Assembly: GCA_008508345.1 (NCBI GenBank) | Contig: QNGE01000940.1 | Location: 55,382 to 119,381 of the forward strand | From: Paragonimus westermani | Taxonomy: Eukaryota > Platyhelminthes > Trematoda > Plagiorchiida > Troglotrematidae | Length of the DNA stretch: 64,000 bases | Direction: 5' to 3' | Part shown: in pieces, positions 10,270 to 23,170 of the stretch | How the letters are laid out: every line of letters starts with the position of its first letter | Numbering within the stretch: the stretch's first letter is position 1 | Notes under the pieces: generated by a model | Database searches by the model: none | What the model saw: only the letters and a program-made list of their open reading frames with translations | Told to the model about the DNA's origin: nothing | Program-made: the position numbers and the translations under genes

Positions 10270-12429
10270 CTAAAGAGATAGGATGAAGAAAGCAACTGAT
10301 GGGTTCCTTACAAACATAACATTAATATAACTGAAACACCAAACCAGTTTCAAAGCATATTTGCAGGACCATTATCTATTAGCAAAGGTTATTATTTACG
10401 TCAAGATGAAAGAACTGTTTCGAGTTATCGATTAAACCACAAAATCGATAGAAATGAAACACGAAAAAACAGTGGTAGTTTCCACAGCCGCCACCAATGA
10501 GACATTAAACTTAATATGTTACTCCCTCAGCGTGAAACAGCTTGCGAAAAGATTACTTTTCCTGACAGACACTATTCAGAGTACAAATTAGAATAAAACC
10601 ACAAGTGTTATCAACCGTCTCATGCAGCGGAATACTAGTAAATAGGGACGTAACATCGAATGGACACATCGGTTCATCCCGAACTTTCAAACCGTCTACA
10701 CAACTCAAGTCCTAAACTGTCCATCAGACTGTACTTACTAGAAGGCTTTCTAATCGATTCAAGCAAATCAGCTAGCTAACGAGCTAGTATGTGCTGCGGT
10801 TCACTCCAAATCGATATGACGACCATCACATGATTTTCGCCTTATTGTCTTATGTAAGTTCACCAAGAGAACAGATTGCTTTAAACTAATGGCGGCCGAC
10901 TGTGAAGACAGTGCGAATCCCATTTTTTACACTGTTGCTTGGCTGCTTCGGTTTTACAACTACTGGCTTCGGGTAAGCCCCTTCCATTCAATTCTCTGTT
11001 TCAGGTTATTAACCTGAACTTTCGACCGAGGTGTAACGGAGGACGCTTCTCTTACAGCACATTAAACATCGCGACAACACAAGCTATCGCATTTATTCCT
11101 CGATTTGCTAAACGATTTCCAGTTTGATGATATCTAAGTACCGTTTTCAAAGATATCAGAGACTTGCTCTATTCGCTACAAGTGATCGAGAGTACAGTGA
11201 TCAAGGCAGTGCACAAAACACAGGGAATATCATAGCTTGACAGAAAAAAGCCCTGCTTGCCCTTCGATTATCTTTTGAGGCAACCGCCAGCAAAGTTCGT
11301 ACAGTTATAAAGAGTCGATGGGCGACCCCTATACGCATTTTGGAGACCCTCCCCACTGACAGCTGCAGCTCTACAGAAACGCGGCCCGTAGATTGAAGAG
11401 CGGAGCAACACCTCACATCACTTCCCGGTGATTCACGGTGGACACAATCTGCGCTTGCCGCCAAACCACGAAGCTCAAGCGAGTGGACAAGCCTGAGCAG
11501 GAACTGATCACAGCACATACGTACAGAAAACGTTGATTGACAACGTTAGTGATAACAACCGTCATTGGGCCGTCAGACCTCATCCTTCGGTTGAAGTATA
11601 GAAATGCGCGCATCAGGAATGCCGCCTGTTATTCCGACGGAAACCATAGAACGCGGCAGTTCAGAAGTAAGCAAAGACGAATATCACCACTAAGCCTCCG
11701 TATGTTGTCCGGTGCACGGACAGTGTAGTGTTAATCGGAGGCTTAAACCCCTCCTTAGGCAGACTAGGTGCTGATAAACGCGCCCTAGGAAACCAACGGC
11801 ATTGCCATATCTTCCACAGACAATGGTGGACTTTTGTGGCAGCTTCGTGCTGATGTCGTTATTCCACGTCATTGCCGCGGTGAGTGGCTGCATGATCCAC
11901 AGCATCCTTTGATCAAGTTCATGGCCGTTACGAACGAATGAAACAGAGCACTAGTTCCCAGCGTGTTCGGCCACCATAATTGATCGATTGTAAACAAAAG
12001 GAGGGGACATACAGCCACCAGTGATCGATGGTGTGACTGTCTCAAACAGCAGGACAATCCGGAGCGCCTGTTCAGACTATGATTATATACAGATGTGTTT
12101 CTATATTTCTGTGAGAGTCCACTTCGACGTTAGATGCAAATATAGGTGACTAAAGTACCACAACCATAACAGTTTTACATTCATCAGACCGCTTTCGCTC
12201 CCAGTCTAAAAACCCACTCATCGAATGAAATTGAGACAGTCTGTAGTGCATAAATGTGCGTTCAACGCCCTAAATCTTTGGCGCTCGACTGAGGATTGCA
12301 TTCCACAACAGAAATAACTATACGCAAGGCATTGCTAGACCTGAGGAAGCAACTAAGAAGGTCGTACATCTATTTCCCATGTAAAGAACAAAGTGGCAGG
12401 TGTGAAAAAAAAGTAACGTGAAAATGACA
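10270..12429. other. Intron 6, distal part
   Basis: Minus-strand frames at 11201-11518 and 11690-11905 are open for 70-105 codons. I could not assign them; they may be worn RTE sequence, since RTE lies just above them, but no clear motif was found. Confidence 0.4.
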
Positions 12430-13990
12430 CGCTGTCATAGGTCTTAAATCTACCCGAGGTCTAATAGTAAATTGCTATCAGAATGTTCACATCCCACAAA
12501 GACACGTCCGTCCTCGACAGAAAGTCCCGAATACTGCTCTTTGATGTCCCAAAAAACAACTGTTAGCATTCTATATGAATGGCAGGGTTCAAACATCCGG
12601 CGGAGTGTGCAGATGTGATTATTACAGACACGGTCGAGGCGAAACATGTCGTGTTCCTCACGGATACGTCCAATACGTGTTTCGTTTAGTCTACGAAGCA
12701 TAATGGCTGTGAACTTTGACGAAACAGGAATCAGGCTAATGAAATGCACACGAAGTGCGTGACCTCTTTTCGAAAATGGAGATGATATTAGCTAAACCCC
12801 ATTCAGTTGGAACTCTATTGACCTGGGTTTCTGGAGCAGTGCCGTCAGCTATCTAAGTAAGGTTAAACAACCAACGAAGACGGATCCGAGGTAGCAAAAC
12901 CTTCCAGCCGGGAGATCCAAAACCGACACGACTGTTGAGGCGAATGCCTCTTGTTGTCCTGGTCAGTGACCAAAATAGACTAGCGGGGTCAACAGGCCAT
13001 ACGAACGGAACATTGTCAGGGTGCCCACGTGCCCCATTCGAGGCACCTGAAACCACTGTGCGCCGGAGTAACAAACACCATGTCGCAGTGAGGTCATTTC
13101 ACAAGTGATCAGAATGATAACCGTAAGCCCACCACGCTCTGAAAGTGACACCGCTCACTGTTCGCGACCATTTATTCACTGGGAGAACAATTCGTAGTTA
13201 GTCTACATCTGGAAGATGGCTGCCTGATTCGCAGCCGAAGACCTGAAACCTAGAACTAAAAAACACGTGGTCTGTCTGAGACCAGGCTTGAGTAGAAGAA
13301 CGGGGTGTCAAGTATAATGACGGAAACAATGTCGAAAATAAGGACTGCCTCAAAACAGCTTACGCTCAGCGCTCAGTTGAAACAGCCGCTCGACATAATT
13401 CGACTAATGTGAAGCTATCCCACATCTGCCACCTAAACGAGACTCGAACCCACAAAGGCAGTCGACCTGGACGTTCATATCGCCCGCAATAATGACTACA
13501 TCAGAACCATGTATTGACGGAAGGAGAGCGGCCAGATCAGAGTAAAAAGTGTATTTGACATCGACGTCATAACAGCCACCCACTTGTGGAATATGCAGAC
13601 ACAATGGAAAAAATTATGAAAGTTTTGCATCTACAGCTGGCTTTGGCAGAACCTACCTAGCGGCCTGAACAAAGTCTCCCACTAACAGGAATCCAATCCA
13701 CCAATACGGCCGTCCTGTTGGGGGATATATCTACTCCAGCCTGACTGGTAGTGGCAGCCGAGGAATCACCCGAAGTGTATAACCAGTATAGGATACAGTG
13801 CTGGTGCTATTATTTCCACACGTTGACTACCGTCGTGGATTCTAGTCACCGAAATACAGTAAGCATCGACGTCTAACGAGTCGAACGTTCGTGCGAGAGC
13901 AGCCTGTTGACCCACCTGTTTTAGAGTGCGAAAGTTGAAGATACATAGATTCGCGTTCCAGGTCCGCCTTACTCTCACATGCAGCTCGGT
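12430..13990 (-). mobile_element. RTE-type LINE, endonuclease and start of RT (relic)
   Basis: At 13978-13766 the minus strand reads VRRTWNANLCIFNFRTLKQVG and DVDAYCISVTRIHDGS, equivalent to the RTE endonuclease start (NVRTL, ISETRIQD). At 13604-13404 it gives FYSDLAALLPSIHGSDVVIIAGDMN, the GD-N motif of the AP endonuclease. At 12749-12450 it gives ISLIPVSSKFTAIMLRRLNE and VVFWDIKEQYSGL, equivalent to SVASK-L--VILRRL and VVFLDIRAAFDSV with the first RT Asp present. The parts between are degenerate. It lies in intron 6 in the same orientation as the host gene. Confidence 0.78.
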
Positions 13991-14093
13991 TGTTTGTTTG
14001 CAAGGTGTAGGCAGCTAGACGTTGAATAGTTGAATATAGACATAGTCATTTTCAGTAGTAAGGTCCCTTCCCGTTCCCTTCTTTCTTTCCTTC

Positions 14094-16182
14094 TCTCTTC
14101 CTATGTGGGGTTTGCTTTTTCTTCATGGTTGTGTGGCAGCTAAGCACTAGTGTGAACCACAGAGGTATTGCTGTCTATGATGATGATGATGTTCCAGGTC
14201 AAAACAGGGAACGAGGGAGACCTGAGGCTGGATGGTAAGAGATGGGACTTACCAACACAGTGCACCACAATTGGCTATATCTGTTGTGGGACCAGTAAAA
14301 TAATTACTAGAAATAGGGATCAAGGGGGACCTGAGGGGTAAAGTTGGTAAGACAGTGGGGGAGGGATCAGCAGTAGCATGTCTTCACCTACCCACCCTGC
14401 TGTGGGTAGCAGATACGGAGATCTCGTTTTATACTGTGACATGGAATTATTGCTGCTGTGAGTATCCACGGTTGTATGTGGGCTGAGATACTGCCGGGAC
14501 GCCCAGATCTAGACAGCAAAATGATTAGGGTTCTCAACCAGACTATAGCTCAAAAGCCTGTACCACAAGGCAGCGGATGAGTGGCTGTGCACCAAAACGG
14601 GCACATTTTCCGGAAAACGACGCCAATCTTCTTCCAACACCGAACCTGGAGGATCAAGATACTGCGGTTTGTTAGGCCTCTGCCAACTAGCCTGTCTGGT
14701 GAGTGATTCTGCTTCTGAGTGGACACCAAACCATTCAATGTAGCCCAATGGGTTATGGAGATGAGCAAAGCCGTCACACCGCATCAAGGACTAGTCTTGT
14801 GACGATGATGTGCGCAACAATCAGAAGCAAATAACAGCGTTGAAAATATCGTCGTCCGTGGACGACAATTCCACTGCAGAATAGTTTGACACAACTGCAT
14901 CTATCCAACGAATAGTTTATGTGGACACCAACACTCAAATCTATGATTTCAAAATGCATAATGCCGAGTGGCTTCAGATTCATCCAAACCCTACCGAACT
15001 GACCGAGATATAGAGTACTTTTCAAACGTTATTGCTCGTCCCTAAGCTATAAAAATTCCTATCAGGATTCATGATTGACACAGTGACAATCTACGCACTA
15101 ATGACTTATCCCTAACCTGTCCGTGCACACACCAATCGCTTCTTCTCAAGCTGGTTCATCTGACCACTGTCCCACTAACTGCACTTGCATAAACGATGTT
15201 TCTGAGCCAACAAACGCTTTCCGTAAAATAGTATGACGCTACCAGTGGCCGACTAGAACCGAGTGTGCGACATTTTTGTCTCAACTCTCCGGCACGATTG
15301 ATTCTACGATTATTTCTCCTTCACGGACGACATTGTCGGTCTCTCATGACGGAATATTATTCTCCGCCTCCGTAAACTCGACAATGCCCCTTCACGAGTA
15401 ATCCAATTACACCTGCCTCTGTTCTGCACGGAAGAATTGCTTGTATAAACTACGGTGTGTTCATTCCACTTCTTCCATTCGTGTAGGCTTAGTCAGCTGT
15501 CGGTTAAGCCAAAGATCGTTTTGTTAGCGGGAAGGCACCTGGGGGTGGTAGATACTCCCTCTCATAGTATTCTGAGACTTAGCAGAAACTGCTTCATGGA
15601 ATTTTCCAACGGCCTTCCCTCCCATTCAGATAGATGACAAAGTGTTTCATCCAGGCGATGAATTTGAAGTATTCAATCATTTACCGGTCTTCAACTCCAC
15701 CACCGCTATTGCTGCCCAAAATCCCAACTACCCCTGGTCGGCAATGCCGTTCCTGCCCTTGACTTTGTTGCGCGTAACGTTCACCAAGCTCCACAGATAA
15801 CGAACACCAACAGGCTCCCGAAACCAAATGTTTTTCTTCTCAAGTTACACCTTTGAATCAACACTTCCAACAAGTTTCCACCATTCGGGAAATTACTCAA
15901 TTTCTTTTACCGCTCCCAAGTGCAACAACCGTTCACATCCAACCAACTACCGCCCAATTCCCCTCACCAACTTCACCCAAAATTATGAAATTCCATATCG
16001 CGAAGCACACACATATGTAAATATCATAAAGAATGAACCAATCAACGACTAACAATACGTTCTCCAGCGTCAACGCTCTACGGGCGACTTGCCTATTTAC
16101 GCTCCTGATATTCGGCCATTTGACTTAGTCCCCTTGACAAGCCTAGTTCTTCTTTTTCCAAAACCGTTGATTGAGGTCTGTA
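14094..16182. repeat. 2.09-kb duplicated module, copy 1
   Basis: This stretch recurs in direct orientation at 29541-31629, a constant offset of 15447 bases. I found no difference in the parts compared, and every frame inside translates identically. At the left end copy 2 begins right after an N at 29540. At the right end the copies separate at tctgtatga, and copy 1 continues smoothly into more LINE sequence. The module is a mosaic of a minus-strand RTE fragment and a plus-strand LINE. Confidence 0.93.
14500..15030 (-). mobile_element. RTE-like RT fragment (relic)
   Basis: The minus-strand stretch around 14690-14830 is clearly similar in bases to 32310-32450, where the sequence runs on into an RTE C-terminus. 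Shared bases include gagcaaagccgtcacaccgc and the segment encoding EWFG-HSEAE. Frames of 92, 75 and 83 codons overlap, none with intact RT motifs. The assignment depends on the link to 31979-33303. Confidence 0.5.
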
Positions 16183-16480
16183 TGACGCTTTGCTTTAAAT
16201 TATTGGTTTTCATCGACTGCTTCTAAACGGTAATTTGCACAGACGGTATGCCAGATAACAGGAGACACTAGTGCCTCTCACGGTTTGATTCTCTTCTTCA
16301 CTCGGTTTCTGCAGTCTATCAATGACATTTCTTCTTCAAGTTTCCTATACGTCTTTGTAAATTATGTGGCAAACTACTGTTCAGCAATTCATCCCAACCA
16401 CCGTTCCGCGTCTCAACTGTCTTCAAGTCGTATGTTCACCAATACAGTCACGAACACCGTCGAAAAGAGAACTTAAGAGT
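15130..16480 (+). mobile_element. CR1/L2-like LINE, endonuclease end to RT (relic)
   Basis: GSSDHCPTNCTCI (near 15155) carries the SDH motif that closes an AP endonuclease, followed by EPTNAFRKIVxRYQ, the usual post-endonuclease linker. Near 15920 NNRSHPTNYRPIPLTNF matches the LINE RT block NPTDPSNYRPISLTN. Near 16290-16400, past the end of the duplicated module, ILFFTRFLQSINDISSSSFLYVFVN resembles LLFLLFINDI--SSFLYADDV, with YADD lost. Many stops; dead. Confidence 0.65.
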
Positions 16481-18859
16481 TAACAACAAATCCGTGAACC
16501 CCACTGAGGATGCATTAATAACCTACGATCTGCAACCATTATCAAAGCGCAGAAACATTGCTCCTCTTTTTAAAGCTAGTATCATGAAAAGTGGTGTTTA
16601 GACCAACTAGGCTTGCTCCTATTCCATCCCTTTCAACCACTCTACATGCCAATATACGTTAAGTCACCCATACTAGGTGGCACTGTCACTCTTTCTTAGG
16701 ACAGCAAGACTGTAGAGATCCCCCTATTTATGTGTATCCATCCCTATAATTTACAGATTTGCAAAAGCCGAAACAGCAAACAAATGTCAACTATTCTTCG
16801 ATAAATATTTTTCATCTTTGTATATAGAAGGCCTTCAGATGAGGGTCTTCCCATGTAAGTTCAAGTTTGCTTGGTGAAAAGAGGCTTCTTGAACGTGCTT
16901 TATCTCAAGAGCAGCATAGCAGCCTTAACGGGAACGACAATGGACGGGAACTACAGCTTGTGCTTGTGAGCTTCACTTCTGAAGAAACGTCGCGTGGTGT
17001 GTTAGAATAAACAGCAGCCTGGTTACCGTGAAATAGGTTGATACACCACCCTGGTTCCATCTCATGATCATCAAGTGAGTTAATTAACGGTCACCTATAT
17101 CGGGACTATGATCAGACCATTAGGGAGGCTGGTAACTAACGAATAAAGTGAAATTTATTCTCAATACCAATAACACGTTGGTCTGCTGATAAGACTACAT
17201 GTGTTAATGGACATGTGCCCACCTACAGAAGGTTCTTCAGTTTCGTCTTCGCTGCAAGAGAAGCCGGTACAGGAATGACAGAAAATGAGAAGGAAAATAT
17301 TCGAACACAGTACATGTCGATTATACTTAAAATACACGTCGGGTTGTAAGCATTAACACGGAGTCATTCTAAGAGTCCTTCAGAACCTCAAGGTGGAGAA
17401 ACCACACTTTTAATGGCAGAAACGACCTACCAATGAACAAATATAAAATGGATTAGGTTAACCGGAGCCAGAGCTGCTTTCAAACGGGAAAGCTGTGTAC
17501 ACGTGGCGCTTAAACACGGAGCACTTCAACCGCGATCACAAGTGAATATACCTATCAGACAGTATGGTTATCCAGTATCTTCGATTCAAGATGAGTGAGC
17601 CAAGATAATGGGGCGTTCGCGTCAGCTCGTACCAGAGACTTACCTGAAATCTAACAAAGCATGGAGAGCGTCTTGTGACGCGGCAACACAGGCTGGGTCA
17701 ATCTGGTTATATATGCCGTGTAAACAAATTGCCAGTGTGCACCCATTGTTGTGGCAGCAATATTTTCGTATACAATTTGATCGAAGAGAACCGAAAGGAG
17801 GTTTTCTTGATCAAATGCAAAGTGACTCGGACAGATATGGAACTTGAATGGAAGGTTGTTATACAAAGTCACAGATGTATGTGAGCAAGGGATATGGCCA
17901 AAAAGCTTAGACTAGCACAACAGAACAACTAAAGTTTTCAAGTAATGTAACTGCTGCAAAATTTGGCATCATAAACAAGTGGGTAGCTGGCATTTCGGAA
18001 TAAACTGACCAGAACATAACCTCGTGAGCCTATTCTCGGGAGTCTATTTTCCCCCACAATGGTCTACATTTCAAGATGTATTCGCAAGACAATTTATGAT
18101 TTTGATTTTTGTCTTTCCGCGACATAACGTGCTAAAACCTAATTTTGGCCCATATTTCCCTTTTGTCTTGTAAATGGCACCTTCTGCTTCTAATGCATCG
18201 ACGTAAGTGGGATTCCTCAAGACCAATCAAAGGTTATACATACACAGACATTATTCCGCTATGTTGTCTTCAGTTTAGGAAGCTGAAGATCAGTCTTCTA
18301 TTTCCTACTGGAGTTTTGGGTACCGCTAAGTTTTGTACCGTGTTAGCGATTCGTATATTGTATAATTGTGCGCCAGCTACCTCTAGTTTTCGTTCATAAC
18401 GCTAGTCGTAACAGTTTTCAGAACAGAGACTATCGAGTTAAAAAACCGGTTACTGGGTGTAACTGGTCGCACTATGAAAGTGCGAAAACCGTTATATTAG
18501 AACTGCCACCCTGTTAAGAATAGTGAGAAATGAAACAAAAACAGCGAGACCGATGGAAATAGTGACGAATAAACACTTTCACTGGTCGCATGTTGAAGCA
18601 ATTAAAACTGCTCATCTGCCAAGAGAGTAACGTGCGATAACCGAAACAATGCCGTGCTTGGCATTGTCAACATGCCACGTAAAATTCGTCCTAAGATCGA
18701 CACGTCATTGACACAACTGAATTGAGTAAACCATACATCACACCTGTGAACGTAGAAAACACCATACGGGCAAGACTTTTACGAAATAAATTAATTAGCG
18801 AAGCTGATCAGTTCCGTAGATAAAGAAGCCAAAACAAACGAACTCGGTTCTGAACGTAC
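16481..18859. other. Intron 6, proximal part
   Basis: Mostly unassigned. It contains the cassette-exon candidate at 17644-17702. Plus-strand frames at 17608-17847 and 18145-18399 show no recognisable domains. Confidence 0.45.
17644..17702 (-). other. Candidate cassette (poison) exon in intron 6
   Basis: On the minus strand an acceptor (atataaccag) and a strong donor (TTTCAG/GTAAGT) enclose 59 bases. Inserted after exon 6, which ends in phase 1, the reading becomes C+AT then TGA, a stop at the second codon. Genes of RS-domain splicing factors often carry such non-multiple-of-three stop exons for autoregulation. The polypyrimidine tract is weak, and a short open frame (DPACVAASQDALHALLDF) in another phase means a different exon role is also possible. 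Confidence 0.28.
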
Positions 18860-19765
18860 GAGTTGACGCAGCGTTGCCTCCGGTAACTCGTTTCACGGCA
18901 GCTGAAACGGTTTCGGCTACATTGGATAAGGAAAAAGCAGTTTTCAAATTACTTGTCCGATTATCCGATGCATCGTTTTGTCTTACGGGACCGACACCCA
19001 ACCGAGCAAGCCTATTTTCAGGAGGACTAGCAGTTTGATCCACCCTCGTAAATTTCGAACTGGAAGAAACTTTCCGACGTAACTCATCAGACTGACGAGA
19101 GGAAGAGCGACGTGTAGTGGAGGAACGGTGTCGGGAGAGCGCGGACGATGCACGTGAGGCTGACGAGTGGGATGAACGATATGAAGAGCGAGAGCTAGAG
19201 TCCGAGGTTCGCCAACTAGACCGAGATCGTGAGCGACTGGAATAACTACGACGTCGGTACCGATGGCGATAGGAAGAGCGGATTCGTCGCCGCCGATGTC
19301 GATCACTTCGTGAACTGGATTTGGTCCGATCACGATAACCACGTGAAATATTGGACGACTCTCGAGAAGAAGAATGAGACGTGTATGACTTGGATCTCTT
19401 CCGACGAGGACTGTGGTGACGATGATGACCATGCCGACCGGAGGATCGACTGCTGGCTGAAGAGTATTCTGAATCGTTCCTGGAAGAACGGGACGATTCA
19501 GTTTCTTGCGAATGAGTTCTTTTCTCAGTTGTCCGGCAGGTTCGCTTCAGATCCACTTCCCCATTATCGGAATGTACACGACCAGAAGAACTGCAAGATG
19601 AATGAGACCGTTTATGTGCACGGTGCGACCGCTTGACCTTAGATCTCTGAGGACGACGATGAACACCTGATGGTGCACGAACTTCGTCCTTGTTCGAAAC
19701 TATTTCTGCACTACCTTTTTGCTCACTTAAAGCAACCGACCCCGATTTGCGCTTTGCTGACGAGC
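18860..19765 (-). CDS. RS-domain protein gene, exon 6 (Arg/Ser domain)
   Basis: The acceptor is ttctccgtcag and the donor AACTC/GTACGT. It is 906 bases, starting with two bases that complete a codon and ending after one base, so phase 1 at both sides. It encodes about 302 residues, the bulk of the RS domain: KRSHRAHKRSHSSCSSSGR, HGHHRHHSPRRKRSKS, SSYRHRYRRRSYSSRSRSRS, then ENRLARLGVGPVRQNDASDN and a Thr/Val/Ala-rich end. RS domains act in nuclear RNA processing through phosphorylated Ser-Arg dipeptides. No RRM is seen in the exons found, so it is SR-related rather than a classical SR protein. Confidence 0.85.
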
Positions 19766-20179
19766 CTGACGGAGAAAAAGAGCGTATGAAGAAAATGACG
19801 AAAACATGTTTGGCCATTAAAAGGAACCGTTAGAAATGAGGTCGACAGTATGAACCCGACGAAGGCACCACACTGGCAGTTAATGCGAATGATTCACTGC
19901 GATCAAAACGACAATCTGCTAGTAGGATATACGTACTGTGCTGCTTGATTTTTGATAAAGATTCTGTTGTCATTTTTATTTTTTGAATAACATCAGCAAC
20001 CTTCATGTCCTCTTATTTAGACATCGGTGATATATATATATATATAGCGTATAAGGTGGTAAACGTGCAATGATCTAGGAAGAAAGGCATCGTGCAAAGT
20101 AATAAAGGAAGTGCGAGGACACAGAAAAAGTAGATGGATGCACGCGATGATTGGCAGCACCATTGACTTCTATTCTTTG

Positions 20180-20600
20180 TCAGTATCCGACAGCGTCCTC
20201 AATCAAAGGTGGCCATTGCCCATCGGATCCCAACCAGGAACGCCTTACTGAAGCTACTTTCAGTGTGAGTGCCTGCCTACCCCGAACCCAGATCACACTG
20301 GCCATCAGATCGCCGCTCCCAGCCTGCCACTCACATGAAAAGGCATGATGTGGCAGGCGGTGAGTTGACACTTACATCATGTGGTCAAGCTGACGAAATC
20401 TGAGTCGAGATAAATATGCTTAGCGGTCGACACTGTCTGTTCCGAAGATACGTCGGTGAGCTTCGTTGTTTCTGACACGGTACCCTCATCACACGCCACT
20501 AATGTGTTAGAGATACCGACGGCAGAAAACGGACGCTCTATGGCCATCGTCCGCGCGGACGAACCAGGCTACGCAACCGTAAAGATTAGTTGCACACTCG
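20180..20600 (-). mobile_element. RTE-type LINE 3' fragment, inverse copy of 734-1093
   Basis: Bases 20214-20580 are the reverse complement of 734-1093 with scattered substitutions. The minus-strand frame HHAFSCEWQAGSGDLMASV is shared by both copies. It lies in intron 5. Its 3' end here extends about 35 bases further (to about 20180) than the copy at 1093. Confidence 0.78.
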
Positions 20601-21359
20601 GGACATGGGCAGTTAATTATAGCACTTCAACCACGTCTCCGACTTATTGGTCATATGGTTTTTTTTGTCACTGAAGCTTCAGAACTGTTATTAGGAATTC
20701 GTAATTTCAGAGCAACTTGTAAGCAGTCGGTGAGTTGATTCAGTGGTGACATTTCACTCATGATACAGGAATGAGTGGTTACCAATAAACCACACTACAT
20801 ATTGCTCACAAGCTGATCTGATGTATATGTGCGAGGTCGCTCAAACATAGGACGGAATGTAGCCTCTTGCCGTAACTCGAACGTATACTCTCAGACTCTT
20901 CCGCACTGGCGCCAGCTCGTTTTCACATAAAACGAAAATCACCCATAGCTAACTGCAGCCGTCACATTCCCATAGACTTTTCAGTCGACCCATTTCAAAA
21001 TGGAGTGGATTTTCAATCTCCATGAAGACCAAAATCTTCTACTAACCATCGGTAATCACCTCGTCTGGTGGGTAAACGTTTGCAAGCTAAATGCTAATCT
21101 CGGCGAACAACCGCACACTGAGGTCAACACTATTCCTGACAGTCACGAATCCAGAAGGAAGCGCTTAGCATCACCTGAATTGACAAATGAATGATAAGTT
21201 TATCAGAACTCAAAGAGAGGCACACTTACAAGACTGATAAGTTAGACAGAAATTGTGGTTCGTAACGCACAATAGAGTCCTACCATTTTGATAATGGCAC
21301 CTGAAGTCTAGAAAAAACACCCGACTTAAAAAACGTATAAAGTGATAAACCTGACTCAC

Positions 21360-22070
21360 GTTTTACATCGACTTCCTTGCTCACATACTGTTTTGTGAAC
21401 GGAGATTCATCAATACCGGGCGACTTTTCAAGCAAGACATGAACTTGTGTGTGCTCAACCGTTGAGGCCTCGAAATCACTGTCGCTGGAATCCCAACTGG
21501 ATTTCGCCGTGGTCTTTACCACCTTGATCTCATTTGATAGACGGCTCTTCGAAGCCTGTAAAACATCATCCGTGGACGTGGTGACCTGATTTGGGACGGC
21601 AGGAATCACATTCAGATTGACATCTTTTAGGCGTTTTGCATGACGGCATTTTTTGCTACTGTGCGATGACAGAGCAACTATATCCGTTTGTGCCTGCTCA
21701 TCATCCGTGTTGTTGTACGTTACCAAAGCTGTTGAGTCAGTCGATTCATGGTTGATGGAACAACCAGTTCTACGATCGCGAGAACTATCTTCATGTGAAC
21801 CTCCGTGGTGACACTGGGCTTTCAAACGTAATTTTTCGGAAGACTTGTGTGGTACTGATGCCTCTGAATCATGTTTCGCAACACAACCAAAAGGACTATC
21901 CTCTAACCTGTGAGCGAATTCTTCCTCGTGTGTGGATCGGCTTTGTGAATTTTCGACAGAACTCGTTTGAGATTCGCCAGTGTTTGGAGGTTTAGACGAG
22001 AAAGATGACTGCTTAAAACAGGAACGGACTGCCTTTGTTTTACTCGCGATCACTTTCTTCGATGGAGATG
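21360..22070 (-). CDS. RS-domain protein gene, exon 5
   Basis: The acceptor is tattgttcag and the donor AAAAC/GTGAGT. It is 711 bases: two bases complete a codon, then 236 codons plus one base. The product starts SPSKKVIASKTKAVRSC, is rich in Ser, His, Lys and Glu, and ends SSWDSSDSDFEASTVEHTQ, ESPFTKQYVSKEVDVK. SSWDSSDSDFEA looks like an acidic casein-kinase-type patch. Low complexity with no fold recognised. The final C joins GC of exon 6 to give Arg. Confidence 0.8.
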
Positions 22071-22955
22071 CTGAACAATAGACGACAAGATGAAGTCTCA
22101 CCAACGGCAAATTTACACATAAACAAGTATACACAAGGAAAGCAACAGGAAATCACTGGCTGACGGGAGACACCACGTATTGCAAACTCCGCATACGTAT
22201 TGTTCTAAGTTGCTGCATGACTGGTGAATTCAAAGATGCTGTGGTAAATGTTATAATTCTAAGTGTTACAAAAGGAGTAACATGTACCGGTCGAAAACAC
22301 TTGACGAAAAGGTAAGTTCCTTAGGAAACCAACAGATTGGACTATTGTTTTTCTATCTCGAAGAAGAAATGTGGTTACCTTATCGCAAGACTGGGCAACA
22401 GCCAACTTTCAGAGTAATCATTAAGCTGCTCTAATCAAAAACAGAAAAGCCTGTTAAACTCTACCGTACACCTTAATAACCAAGACAGTTGGCCTAATAC
22501 TGCTAGACGTTAGGCGTGGGACAGCTGTACAATGCGCGAGCAACCTTGAAAAGAGGGCGTTTTTGCTTAACGAGCAATCAAATGTTTCATAAAACCCCGA
22601 ACACAATGCTTTGACGATGTACCCATCAAAAAATACTATGCGTCCTAACCGGAACACAGGAGACCAACCACAGTTTTGTTTGAACGATGGAGATCATGGA
22701 CAGTCGCACCGCACCGCAGATCAAGCTCGCTAATTGAGAATTCCGGCGAGTTGGAACTCAAAAGTACTCATTGTCAGGGGTATTGTCCGGTCTGCCCCAC
22801 GATTTGCGACATTACCTTCGTAAGTGTACTGTGACAAACGTGGAACCTAGCACAACACAGGACTTCCCGGAAAATAAGATCAGGCCATCACACTAATTTT
22901 AAATATTTGATTCCAACGGACAGAAACAAGTGACAACAGGAATAGAAAACGATAC

Positions 22956-23170
22956 CTGAACATGTACCAGACTTCCGTATATACTCCGACTGGTGAGGAC
23001 ATACAGTGGTAACAATGGGTTTGCTCTCTGGATAGGAATCTTCAGACTTATGTTCGGCGTCCGTAGACCGAAATGTGCCCGGAGTGTCCAAATGCTTAGT
23101 GCTAAGTGCAGAGCGTTTGATAGGAAAGGAGACAGAAGGACCAGAAGTGGATTCTTTAGAGGCAGAGCCA
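22956..23170 (-). CDS. RS-domain protein gene, exon 4
   Basis: The acceptor is ccataacccag and the donor GTTCAG/GTATCG. It is 215 bases: one base completes a codon from exon 3, then 71 codons and one base. The product is GSASKESTSGPSVSFPIKRS and on to TVCPHQSEYIRKSGTCS; with CA of exon 5 the next residue is Ala. The frame is open only in this phase, which fits both neighbours. Ser/Thr-rich, no domain recognised. Confidence 0.72.

Noticed and set aside
18983..19636. Open frames of 149 (minus) and 135 (plus) codons
   Set aside because: They overlap the RS-domain exon in other frames and are explained by its biased codon content.
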